Positions 36,401 through 43,879 of a stretch of 64,000 nt of DNA are shown here, in pieces (the first letter of the stretch is position 1; every line of letters starts with the position of its first letter). Both the position numbers and the translations under genes were made by a program. The notes beneath the pieces are model-generated. The model did not search any database, was not told where the DNA came from, and saw only the letters and a list, made by a program, of their open reading frames with translations. Source of the stretch: Granulicella sp. S190 (GTDB lineage Bacteria; Acidobacteriota; Terriglobia; Terriglobales; Acidobacteriaceae); NCBI RefSeq assembly GCF_009766095.1, contig NZ_LMUD01000009.1, forward strand, positions 103,430 through 167,429, in the 5' to 3' direction.

Positions 36401-36826
36401 CGTCACCAGTTGACCAACCGAAGCGCTCTCGGTCTGGATCGTGTTTGCGTCGGAGTCCACGTTCACCACGGAATTGGTGTTACCCACTGTCATCGCCAGG
36501 TCCACGCGACTGCCAATATTGGGGTCCAGGTGGACGTTGGATCGCGTAGCCGTCTCAAACCCCTGGGCCTCCACTTTGATCGTGTAGTTCCCCGAAGGCA
36601 GGTTCGTTAGCGTGTACGTACCGCTCTGGCTGGTCGTGATGCTCCTGTCATTTCCGGTCGCGTTGTTATGGACCGTAATTTTGGCGTTGGGAAGCACTGC
36701 GTTGGTGGCATCCGTCACAGTACCGGCGACGGACGAACTATCGGACTGGGCGAGGAGTGGGGATGGTGTGAGAAAGGCGACGAACGCCACGAGGGCGACG
36801 AAGGGGGAGAACAGATATCGCTTCAT
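33401..36826 (-). CDS. TonB-dependent receptor with carboxypeptidase-regulatory-like domain
   Basis: The 1141-residue outer-membrane protein starts MKRYLFSPFVALVAFVAFLTPSPLLAQ (signal peptide). An N-terminal Ig-like regulatory domain (VAGTVTDATNAVLPNAKITVHN ... LPSGNYTIKVEAQGFE) is followed by a plug (LNGRNPFYLSQLEPGVV) and a long beta-barrel ending FQFSLRYAF with C-terminal aromatic. This architecture (Oar-like) is expanded in Acidobacteriota and likely binds oligosaccharide or peptide ligands. The frame opens at 36934, but Met 36826 starts the signal peptide. Confidence 0.93.
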   Translation of the reverse strand: MKRYLFSPFVALVAFVAFLTPSPLLAQSDSSSVAGTVTDATNAVLPNAKITVHNNATGNDRSITTSQSGTYTLTNLPSGNYTIKVEAQGFETATRSNVHLDPNIGSRVDLAMTVGNTNSVVNVDSDANTIQTESASVGQLVTEEQVKSIQLNGRNPFYLSQLEPGVVRNNAISAFNFSLDNTVYINGSRSEENLMTLDGAPMVRTRSNNDSTGVADVDATSQVQILTTSYPAEYGRTSGGQIRIVPKSGTSNFHGSAFEYLRNSILNANTWTRNSSTDPTINGKPPAFRYNQFGWNLNGPVYIPDHFNKDRKKLFFLAGEEWVRYRHDDTVTGKVPTALMRTGNFSELLSPNIFYSTPQQIVNPATGAPYVGNIITTGLSPNGLGLLNAYPTPNADNVAYNWIDSAPLPENQRKDTLVLDYVPADAHHIRFSLLNFNYDYDQPHAGNFNRTPQIWHRPNQVAVVHYTWTISPTIVNEAIAAASADHVSIGVDLSSGRYDRTQYGINYPYLYPADEKEIPNKIPTIEIANFTTLDGGPYPSHSGGVVYDFADNLTKVWGNHTLKFGILFERSGENDFDQISVSSTTPGATNNQNGLFTFSDTRTNHPTSTVAAANAALGAFDTYGEIGQRSYTLFRGNMWEGFAQDQWRATPKLLIEYGARYSVMQPYSAVWGNQAVFSPKDYTLADAPKVDPITGYTTGGDAYDGVVIPGSHFPSSANGHVSADILANFNRLFRGYSSGYSKTEYSNIQPRVGFAYQLGQSAVIRGGAGRYVQRLGISDQVHLGGNAPFQPSATVTAGIADNPGGVGTNSLPLSFTSQPYDFPNPEAWGWNMTFEQEFPKVATLTLSYVGRRGLHLQQLGNLNQLEPGTVQANPGVSATDALRPFQGFSTILEIENRGSSTYHSLQANLKRRLSKGFLFGVAYTWSKSMDFGSDQSFELPNYYDKSISYGPSDFDVRNVLVINYVWDIPFGTNSAYRLVRGTLGNWQLSGTTQAQTGEPFTVSQGNDYAGVGPGSGNQPWVITRTPHVSKKFSGTTGQQWFQGSVYQAPAEGTFAGRGTRNAVYGPGFQSWNAALQKTFHVIPNHDNHSVVFKAEAFNFVNHPNLDTPDTNPTSGTFGEVTQKGNTYASDRQFQFSLRYAF

Positions 36827-37448
36827 GTTGTAGCCTCGGAAAAAGAAACAGGCAGACGGGGAATAAACAAATAACTGCATAGTTACCCGCGTAACGCGCA
36901 GGTGGTGATGCGTCTGTAACTTCAGACTGCTCAAATCCTTAGCTCGAACGCGACTCGAATTGTAGAACGATTACCATCGGTGCAAATCGACGTTTTGATC
37001 AAACGGAAAATCAAATTGCTGCGGTCGATTCGAATTTGCTTCGCACCTGCTGCGGCCGGCTCACCAGCCGATGGCTCACTCGTCTAACCCTCAAGTCGCA
37101 GCTGCATCCCCCGTAGCCATCGCGCGACTCTTCCCCGCGCCAATAGGGCGATTTCATCTATCGAAAGAATGTCAGGAGAGAAATTGCATCCTGAAGCGAC
37201 CGGACCACCCAGCCAGTCGCACCGTTAGATGCAACTTTAGCGCTTACGTCAAAAAATATATTTTCATAAATTGGCGTATTTTTTCTTACACAAATAAGCG
37301 TTGCTAAAACACCTCGTCTCACCACCGAAACACCACGCTCACACCAGCAAAAAACCACGTCGTGAATACCGTTTTTTCAAAAAACCCCAGCAAAAACACC
37401 ACAACCGCCACGTCAGATTTTTTCTCCCGCTAACATGGAAAAATCCAC
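36827..37448. other. Intergenic region upstream of mnmE, no gene seen
   Basis: Divergent 622-bp gap between the receptor gene and mnmE. The right half (37230-37440) is markedly AT-rich for this genome and repetitive in A and CACC motifs. No convincing frame, RNA gene or repeat family member was found. Confidence 0.5.
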
Positions 37449-38852
37449 GTGAGCGACCTAAACCACAACTCCGCCTCAAACGCTGAATCAGACGCTGAAG
37501 ACACCATCGTCGCCATCTCCACCCCGCCCGGTCGCGGCGGCATCGGCATCGTGCGCCTCTCTGGCCCAGCCGCCCGCGCCATCGCAGAGCCCCTCCTCAA
37601 ACTCCGCCACCCTCTCGCTCCCGGTCACGCCCGCTTCGCCGAGATCCTTGATTCCACTGGGGATTCCACTACCCAAACGCTCGACGAAGCTGTAGTCACC
37701 TGGTTCCAGGCCCCCCACTCCTACACCTCTGAGGACGTCGTCGAGATCGCCGCCCACAGCTCTCCAGTCCTCCTCGATCACCTCCTCCGCCAATGCGTTG
37801 CCGTCGGTGCCCGCCTCGCCGAACCAGGCGAATTCACCCAGCGGGCTTTCCTCTCCGGCCGCCTCGACCTCACCCAGGCCGAAGCTGTCCACGACCTTAT
37901 AGAAGCCACCACCCTCCACCAGGCCCGCATCGCCGCGCAGCAGCTGGGCGGTTCTCTCTCCCGCCAGATAACCCCAATAAAACAACAACTTGTAAGCCTC
38001 ATCGCCGCATTGGAAGCTGGCATCGACTTCGCCGAAGACGACATCGATCTCGTCCCAAACGACCAAATCACAGCCCAAATCGCCACCGTTCAAGCCCCGC
38101 TCCAAGCTCTGGAGCAGACTTTCTCCTATGGCCGCATCGTCCGCGATGGCTTCACCCTCGCCTTGGTCGGTCGTCCAAACGTCGGTAAGTCTTCTCTTTT
38201 CAACTGCCTCGTCCAGCGCGACCGAGCCATCGTCACTGCAACTCCAGGCACAACCCGCGACCTCGTCATCGAACGAGTCTCTATCGAAGGTATTCCAGTC
38301 CAACTCATCGACACGGCAGGCCTGCGAGACTCCACCGAAGAAGCCGAATCGCTTGGCATCGCCAAATCCCGCGAAGCCATGTCCGAAGCAGACGTAGTCC
38401 TCCTCGTCCTCGACGCCACCGCCCCACTTCACGAAGAAGACGAAGCAACCGCAGCGGCGTTATCTGGCCGCCCCATCCTCTTTGTTATCAACAAGCAAGA
38501 CCTCGCCTCGCCTGAATCAAAGGCCATGCGTCCCACCCTTCCAACGATAGAGACGTCCGCTTTGACAGGATTCGGCATCCCCGAACTACGCCGAGCCATC
38601 CTCCAATTGATCACCAGAGAGGCTCCCGCCATGGAGTCCGCGCTACTCACAAACCAGCGACAGCAGCGCTCCATATTGGAAGCGTTGCACTCGCTAACCA
38701 AAGCGAAACACGCTGCAGATGCGAACATTCCCCACGAGATGATTCTGATCGATCTCTACGATGCGCTTCGTGCTCTCGATGCATTTACAGGCTCAACAAC
38801 GAGTGATGACATCCTCAATCTCATCTTCAGTAAGTTCTGCATCGGCAAATGA
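37449..38852 (+). CDS. mnmE: tRNA modification GTPase MnmE (TrmE); integration target
   Basis: With MnmG, MnmE forms the 5-carboxymethylaminomethyl group at U34 of certain tRNAs. The 467-residue protein has the folate-binding N-domain (DTIVAISTPPGRGGIGIVRLSG; GEFTQRAFLSGRLDLTQAEAV), the GTPase domain (LVGRPNVGKSSLFN; TPGTTRDLV; DTAGLRD; NKQD) and the C-terminal FCIGK motif. It starts at GTG 37449. Its last codons TTC TGC ATC GGC AAA TGA are the left attachment core of the island that follows; the frame is intact. mnmG is not adjacent. Confidence 0.97.
   Translation: MSDLNHNSASNAESDAEDTIVAISTPPGRGGIGIVRLSGPAARAIAEPLLKLRHPLAPGHARFAEILDSTGDSTTQTLDEAVVTWFQAPHSYTSEDVVEIAAHSSPVLLDHLLRQCVAVGARLAEPGEFTQRAFLSGRLDLTQAEAVHDLIEATTLHQARIAAQQLGGSLSRQITPIKQQLVSLIAALEAGIDFAEDDIDLVPNDQITAQIATVQAPLQALEQTFSYGRIVRDGFTLALVGRPNVGKSSLFNCLVQRDRAIVTATPGTTRDLVIERVSIEGIPVQLIDTAGLRDSTEEAESLGIAKSREAMSEADVVLLVLDATAPLHEEDEATAAALSGRPILFVINKQDLASPESKAMRPTLPTIETSALTGFGIPELRRAILQLITREAPAMESALLTNQRQQRSILEALHSLTKAKHAADANIPHEMILIDLYDALRALDAFTGSTTSDDILNLIFSKFCIGK
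38835..38852 (+). repeat. attL core, identical to attR
   Basis: TTCTGCATCGGCAAATGA encodes the mnmE C-terminal FCIGK and stop. The next 30 bases also resemble those after attR and contain a TTCCTTG...CCAAGGAA inverted repeat (38860-38879). The position matches the attB used by SGI1-type islands. Confidence 0.93.
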
Positions 38853-38962
38853 GAGCGGTTCCTTGGCGCTCCAAGGAAATCCATGTCATCGCGATTATCA
38901 CAATATATACAGTACTTTAGTGACCAATCGCGTCCAACCAAGGCCTTAGAGAGCCGTTCTCA

Positions 38963-39024
38963 AAGTTGTCCACAGGGCTGTACACTGATCTCATGTGGCT
39001 ACCAAAATTGACGTCTGTGGACAA
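38963..39024 (+). promoter_or_regulatory. Candidate integrase arm-type sites, left end
   Basis: AAGTTGTCCACA (38963-38974) and, inverted, TGTGGACAA (39016-39024) flank the region just before the integrase start. The same AAGTTGTCCACA occurs near the right end at 61532-61543. The motif also resembles a DnaA box with one change, so that alternative remains. Confidence 0.5.
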
Positions 39025-39036
39025 TCTGAGGCTCAG

Positions 39037-40215
39037 ATGGCGTTGACTGAGCTCCAAATCAAAGCTCTCAAGCCCCAAGCGATTCGATATTCCGTGAGCG
39101 ACGGTAGGGGCCTCGCTCTTGAAATGATGCGGACCGGCGCAGCATCCTGGCGATACAGATATCAGTTCAAGGGGAAGACGGAGAAGGTCTCGCTGGGCCA
39201 ATACCCCCATGTGAGCCTGAAGGCTGCGAGATCGAAACGCGACGAGCTTGCGAAAGCAGTTCATGAAGGCGTGTCTCCGGCAAAGCAAAAGCAGCTAGAG
39301 AAGTTCGCATTAGCTAACTCCACCTCAGTTGCCGACTTCAGTGAGCGTTACTTCAAAGAGGTGATCGAGAGAGATCGAAAGGACACTAAGCAGCTTCGCC
39401 GCTATCTCGAAAAAGAAATTTACCCGGCGTTCGGAACTTGGGCATTGAGAGATGTCACAGCGCAAGACGTTCAGCGGCTCGTATTCAAGAAACGCGATAA
39501 TGGCTTCGAGTCAGCCGCCGCCCAGCTTCGTAACCTACTCAAGCGCATCTTCGATTATGCAATTGTCTGCGGGCTCGTAACTGCGAACCCAACACACGCC
39601 ACCCCCATGCGCTTTATAACGCGAGCTCGCCCCAGGACTCGCTCCCTGTCGCCGGACGAACTGAAGATCTACCTTCAGGTTCTCTATCGCAGCAACATTC
39701 GCCGTCAGTTCAAACTGACCCTACACATCATTCTTCTGACGTTGGTTCGCAAATCTGAGCTGCTGCAAGCGAGGTGGATCAACGTAAATCTTGAGGTTGG
39801 AGAATGGTTGATACCCGAAGCACAGTCAAAGACCGGCAAACCTCATACGGTATATCTCTCGGCTCAAGTCAAAGAGATGTTCAAGGAGTTGCGGCAACTT
39901 TCCGGCGACTCCGAACTGGTTCTCCCTGGCCGCGGCAGCCTTACAAGGCCGTTCGCGGGCAATGCTCTAAATCAAGCAATGGGGGCAATGAGCTTTCCGA
40001 TCCCACCTTTCACGATTCATGATCTAAGGCGTACTGGATCGACAATCCTCCATGAGCAGGGGTTCGCTTCGGACGTGGTCGAGAAAGCTCTCAATCATAC
40101 GATTGGTGGCGTGCGAGGCGTATACAACAGAGCCGAATATGCCGATCAGCGCAAAGCAATGCTTCAAACCTGGGCGGATTACATCTCAGGACTAAACACT
40201 CCTCTTCACAGCTAA
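39037..40215 (+). CDS. int: Tyrosine recombinase/integrase of the element
   Basis: A 392-residue site-specific recombinase. The N-terminal DUF4102-like arm-binding domain (MALTELQIKALKPQ; SVSDGRGLALEM; YQFKGKTEKVSLGQYPHVSLKAAR) is followed by a core-binding domain and the catalytic domain with Arg in TLVRKSELLQARW, HDLRRT, LNHTIGG and the nucleophile Tyr in VYNRAEY. It is predicted to recombine attP with the mnmE attB. The frame opens at GTG 38995, but ATG 39037 with a TGAGG site gives the usual integrase start. Confidence 0.95.
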   Translation: MALTELQIKALKPQAIRYSVSDGRGLALEMMRTGAASWRYRYQFKGKTEKVSLGQYPHVSLKAARSKRDELAKAVHEGVSPAKQKQLEKFALANSTSVADFSERYFKEVIERDRKDTKQLRRYLEKEIYPAFGTWALRDVTAQDVQRLVFKKRDNGFESAAAQLRNLLKRIFDYAIVCGLVTANPTHATPMRFITRARPRTRSLSPDELKIYLQVLYRSNIRRQFKLTLHIILLTLVRKSELLQARWINVNLEVGEWLIPEAQSKTGKPHTVYLSAQVKEMFKELRQLSGDSELVLPGRGSLTRPFAGNALNQAMGAMSFPIPPFTIHDLRRTGSTILHEQGFASDVVEKALNHTIGGVRGVYNRAEYADQRKAMLQTWADYISGLNTPLHS

Positions 40216-40227
40216 AGGACCCGACAA

Positions 40228-41190
40228 ATGAGCGATACAGCTCTTACTCCGATGGAGTGGGAAGAAGAACAGACGGTTTCGGAGTTCGAGCCCGAAGGGG
40301 TGGGAACGATGACCCACTACCGTTACAGTTCGTTGCCGCGTCCATATCCAGCACTTCCCCACTTCGGTATCTTGTATCTCACTGTGTCGCGTGCAGCTTC
40401 CCTCATCGTCAGAGATTTGTACAAGCAAGGTCGCTATCCCTTTACTACACTCCGTTCAATGAACCTCGCAGCTTCTCAGCTTGAAAAGCGCACGACCAAA
40501 CTTCAAGCTGATTTGGCCGGGAAGATTCAGGCCCACATGCTGCAAGCAATCTCCAAAGGACGCCTGCCCTCCATTACCAAAACGGGAAGTCTCAAAGACT
40601 TCATCGACTATGGGGATGAAGCCCCAATAGCGGATCGCACTTATGTTTTCTATGGCGACCTATTGAATTGGCTTGTCTTCAGCGGCTTTGATGACGGAAT
40701 GTTACCGACAGACATCTTGGCATTTGAAGAGTATGAAGCATCGGAGCTTGCGCTGGCAAAGGAGGTCGAGCGTCTCATTCTGGTGCGTCGAAAGCTGCAA
40801 GGATATGACGCCAGCGAGTGGAAGCCATCAAACGAATGGGTTGCAAGTAGAGATCTCGTGGACGATCACGGATCTGATCTGGAGGACGCGGTATCACGAG
40901 CTCTCGATGATATCCAAGGCCTCAAGCAGCGGCTCAATGAAGCGCGAACTCAGCATGAACCTAGGCATTTGCATACTAAAGAGCAGGATTCGATCCTGAT
41001 CGTCCTCGCTGCGCTTTTAGAAGTGAAAGGGCATAAAGGAATGGATAAAGAACTCGTTTCCAAGGTCGAACGCAAAGCCAGACACATCGACGGTGGACTT
41101 TCTGCTAATACGGTTCGTAAATGGCTCCGAGAGGCACTTGATCTTATCTCGCGCTCTCAGGTCGGCGTCGAAAAGTCAATTGATGTCTAA
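40228..41190 (+). CDS. Hypothetical protein in the mobility module
   Basis: A 320-residue, mostly helical and charged protein starting MSDTALTPMEWEEEQTVSEFEP. It has no recognised domain. A helical stretch at about residues 225-245 may be a coiled coil, and the C-terminal LSANTVRKWLREALDLISR is helix-turn-helix-like. It starts 12 bp after the integrase stop, so it is probably co-transcribed and linked to excision, regulation or maintenance. Confidence 0.75.
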   Translation: MSDTALTPMEWEEEQTVSEFEPEGVGTMTHYRYSSLPRPYPALPHFGILYLTVSRAASLIVRDLYKQGRYPFTTLRSMNLAASQLEKRTTKLQADLAGKIQAHMLQAISKGRLPSITKTGSLKDFIDYGDEAPIADRTYVFYGDLLNWLVFSGFDDGMLPTDILAFEEYEASELALAKEVERLILVRRKLQGYDASEWKPSNEWVASRDLVDDHGSDLEDAVSRALDDIQGLKQRLNEARTQHEPRHLHTKEQDSILIVLAALLEVKGHKGMDKELVSKVERKARHIDGGLSANTVRKWLREALDLISRSQVGVEKSIDV

Positions 41191-41261
41191 TTTTTTCAAT
41201 TGAATCGTTAGGGAACGTTCTCGATGCATTGTGGAACCAAGATGTCCATCGAGGTTCTCAC

Positions 41262-41468
41262 ATGTCCAATAAAATACTCAGGCTTCCAGCTGTAAAGACT
41301 AAAACTGGGCTGTCGCGCAGCACGATCTATGCCCGCGCTTCACAAGGCACGTTTCCGGCAGCACTCTCACTTGGACCGAATACTGTGGGTTGGCTTGAGG
41401 CTGATGTAGAGGCTTGGATTGAGAAGCAAATCGCCGCTTCGCGTCGCGCTCAGGAGCAAATGGCATGA
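41262..41468 (+). CDS. AlpA-family excisionase/regulator
   Basis: A 68-residue MerR-like winged helix: ILRLPAVKTKTGLSRSTIYARASQGTFPAALSLGPNTVGWLEADVEAWIEKQIAASR, the AlpA pattern. Such proteins activate integrase or act as excisionases in prophage-like elements. ATG 41262 follows GAGG; the stop overlaps the ParA start (ATGA), showing coupling. Confidence 0.9.
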   Translation: MSNKILRLPAVKTKTGLSRSTIYARASQGTFPAALSLGPNTVGWLEADVEAWIEKQIAASRRAQEQMA

Positions 41469-42262
41469 TCCGGATTGTGATTGCCAACCAGCGAGGCGGG
41501 TCCGCCAAATCAACTACAACTGCAACCGTTGCTCGTTGCTTTGCCGACAGAGGACTGCGTGTTCTTGTCATCGACGCAGATCCACAAGGTTCATTGGCCG
41601 TCATTTTGGGGCTAAGCCCTCCAGCCTTCCTGAATGATCTGCTGATGGAGAAGCTCGCGATCCGTGAATGCGTGGTTAGTGCTAGGCCAGGACTCGACAT
41701 CGTCTGTGGCAACCGTTTCACGACGGACGCAGAAACTAAGACCATGGGCTTGCCGGGAAGTGAATTTCTGTTTCGTCACATGCTGTTGGATTGCGAGAGA
41801 AATTACGACGCTGTGCTTATCGACGTAGCGCCCTCCATCAGCCTCTTCCAGACGTGCGCCATGGTCTATACGCAGAACGTCCTAGTTCCTGTGGATATGG
41901 ACATTCTGAGCGTGCAGGGAGCCACATCGACTATTCATGCCTGCGAAACACTCAATCGAATGCTAGAGCGCGGTTTAAATATCCGAACGCTAGGAATGTT
42001 GCCGGTGAAATTAAACCGAAGGCTGGCAGTGACAGAAAGGGTCTTGGATACTCTCGCCGCCATTTCCGAACGACGCGAAGTTCCGGTTTATGGGCCGATC
42101 CGAACGGATCAGTCCGTAGTGAGAGCCGCAGCTGATCGCCAGTTCATCGCCGACTACGATCCGAAATCTAAAGCACTAGAAGATTACGAGCAATTGGCTG
42201 ACGTCCTCATCAATCGCTTCGGAAAAGCGGAGGCAGTACCAATCAATGTCAAAACAGCGTGA
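41465..42262 (+). CDS. ParA-like ATPase with unusual P-loop
   Basis: A 265-residue ParA/MinD-fold ATPase: IVIANQRGGSAKSTTTATVARCFADRG, VLVIDADPQGSLAVILGL, AVLIDVAPSISLFQTCAM. In the deviant Walker A motif the usual KGGxGK[ST]T is RGGSAKST: the signature Lys is Arg and the central Gly is Ala. It probably helps maintain an excised circular form or regulates replication. The stop overlaps the next gene by 17 bases. Confidence 0.88.
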   Translation: MIRIVIANQRGGSAKSTTTATVARCFADRGLRVLVIDADPQGSLAVILGLSPPAFLNDLLMEKLAIRECVVSARPGLDIVCGNRFTTDAETKTMGLPGSEFLFRHMLLDCERNYDAVLIDVAPSISLFQTCAMVYTQNVLVPVDMDILSVQGATSTIHACETLNRMLERGLNIRTLGMLPVKLNRRLAVTERVLDTLAAISERREVPVYGPIRTDQSVVRAAADRQFIADYDPKSKALEDYEQLADVLINRFGKAEAVPINVKTA

Positions 42263-43502
42263 GCGCGTCAAAAAGATATTGGACTGGGAAGAGTTGGAAA
42301 AAGCCCCGAACACCCACGGGGCTTTCTCTTTTCTCAAATCAGCAGCCGAGATTGTCAGCATTCGGAGGAACGATGTCCCTCCTGAACTCGCTGAGCGCGG
42401 GATAGACGTCTCGTTTAGCGACAAAACGACCACAGTGGTTGCACCAGCCACAGTGGCAGATCAGGCTACTAATAAGTCACGGACTCGCCCTTACAAAGTG
42501 CATCGCTGCACGCTTGTGCAGCACGGACAATCCCTCGGTGAAACGACCCTCTATCAAGCCCTCTGGGCTCATGGAAAAGCGGAGACGCCTGAGATCAGAA
42601 CCATTACGGCTGGGTGGAGAACAATGAAGAGACTCTGCGGAATGACGGACAAAAACTGTAAACGGAATACTGCGTTGCTTGTCGAGAAGCTTGCCCTCGA
42701 AGAAATTGGTAAAGAGAATGTCCACTCAAGAACAGGACGTACCTACCGTGTTTACTCATTTACGAAAACTCTGGAAAGACGAAAGGCTGCTGGTATGGAG
42801 TGGGCAATTTGGGACAGAGGTCGTCGTTTCGTCCAAAGGGATGGTTCGCCATTGGAGCCACGCGCTTGTTTCGCTGACAAAACGACCACAGTGGTCGCTC
42901 CAACCCCAGTGAAGATAGACACAGTGGACAAAATGACCCCAGGGACTGTGGTCAATATAACCCCAGGGACTGTGGTCAAAACGACCCCAGTATTAGGAAG
43001 TATTTTAGGAATAGAAGAAAGGAATGAATCGTCGTCGACGAATGAAGTTCTCTTGATCCTGGAAACGTTGGCGAAAGAAGTTTACGTAGCCGACGAGCAG
43101 GCGGCACACCAACTCCTTGATTCCTGCCGCAGCGCTTGTCCCGACGCCGGCACCGATGAAATCGCGAGCATCATTCGGGAGAAGAGTGCTGTGATGCAAT
43201 CGCGACGAGATGTTCGTAATCCGTTAGGGTTTCTTCTCACGAGTGTGGCCTCCGTCTTCCAGGGAGATGGGATCAAAAGTTATCGACAACATCAGGCAGT
43301 GGCCACCGCTCTCGCAGAACAACGCAACCAAGAAGAAAACAGAAAGCGAAGAGAGATGTACGAGTGGCTCTTGCTGGAAAGGGATCGCCTGGAGCTGGTC
43401 ATTCAGAATCCCGAGCAATCGGTAAAGCGGCAAGATGAAGCCCGGCGCGCACTTTCTGAAGTGCAATTTGCATTGAACTCCTACGCTGATGACAGGGCCT
43501 AG
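42246..43502 (+). CDS. Replication-initiator-like protein of the element
   Basis: A 418-residue protein. The segment GETTLYQALWAHGKA ... RTITAGWRTMKRLCGMTDKNCKRNTALLVEKLALEEIG looks like a winged-helix unit found in plasmid/ICE replication proteins downstream of parA. The protein contains two copies of DKTTTVVAP and repeats of TPGTVV encoded by direct DNA repeats. The C-terminal third is coiled-coil-like (ALAEQRNQEENRKRREMYEWLLLERD). Replication function is inferred from position and the HTH only. Confidence 0.55.
   Translation: MSKQRERVKKILDWEELEKAPNTHGAFSFLKSAAEIVSIRRNDVPPELAERGIDVSFSDKTTTVVAPATVADQATNKSRTRPYKVHRCTLVQHGQSLGETTLYQALWAHGKAETPEIRTITAGWRTMKRLCGMTDKNCKRNTALLVEKLALEEIGKENVHSRTGRTYRVYSFTKTLERRKAAGMEWAIWDRGRRFVQRDGSPLEPRACFADKTTTVVAPTPVKIDTVDKMTPGTVVNITPGTVVKTTPVLGSILGIEERNESSSTNEVLLILETLAKEVYVADEQAAHQLLDSCRSACPDAGTDEIASIIREKSAVMQSRRDVRNPLGFLLTSVASVFQGDGIKSYRQHQAVATALAEQRNQEENRKRREMYEWLLLERDRLELVIQNPEQSVKRQDEARRALSEVQFALNSYADDRA
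42420..42984 (+). repeat. Iteron-like direct and inverted repeats inside the replication-like gene
   Basis: GACAAAACGACCACAGTGGT occurs exactly at 42420-42439 and 42876-42895. Shorter CCACAGTGG- or GGACTGTGGTC-type copies occur near 42448, 42917, 42938-42953 and 42962-42980. Together they form about six related sites. Confidence 0.65.
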
Positions 43503-43879
43503 GGCATCAGATGCTGAATGCAATCAATTCTGCCACCAAGTGCAAAGTTATGCTGCCACCTTCGGCGATCAACAAAGGGTGTGCAAAATCTCATCCACGC
43601 CGAAGGCGTGCGGTGGCGCAGCTGCGGTTCGCTCAGGAGGACCTAGTCGGAGTCAGGCGCTGGGGAGTAAGGCGCGGTTTGCCGACAAACCGGGAGTTGA
43701 CCAATGTCGAGATTTGTTGTCACATCTCCGAGAAGTCGGTTATTCACAAATTAGATGCTGATTTTCAGCAGAGGTGCCGCGAAAGAAGAGCTATGATTCC
43801 TCTATTACGCGAAATATCGCTCCGAACACAGGTGTTGAAATAATCACGGAGATTGGCTTTTTCGCCAGCGGCAATGGAT
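43503..43879. other. Gap between convergent transcription units
   Basis: No supported gene. A short CACGCC/GGCGTG hairpin at 43596-43610 lies between the converging replication-like and CHAT genes, without a T-run. A 110-codon frame at 43511-43843 lacks protein-like composition. Confidence 0.5.

Noticed and set aside
38835..38852. tRNA gene as integration target
   Set aside because: No tRNA is present near either end; the repeat is the mnmE 3' coding end.
43511..43843. 110-codon plus-strand frame between converging genes
   Set aside because: No ribosome-binding site or domain, and biased composition suggests a chance frame.
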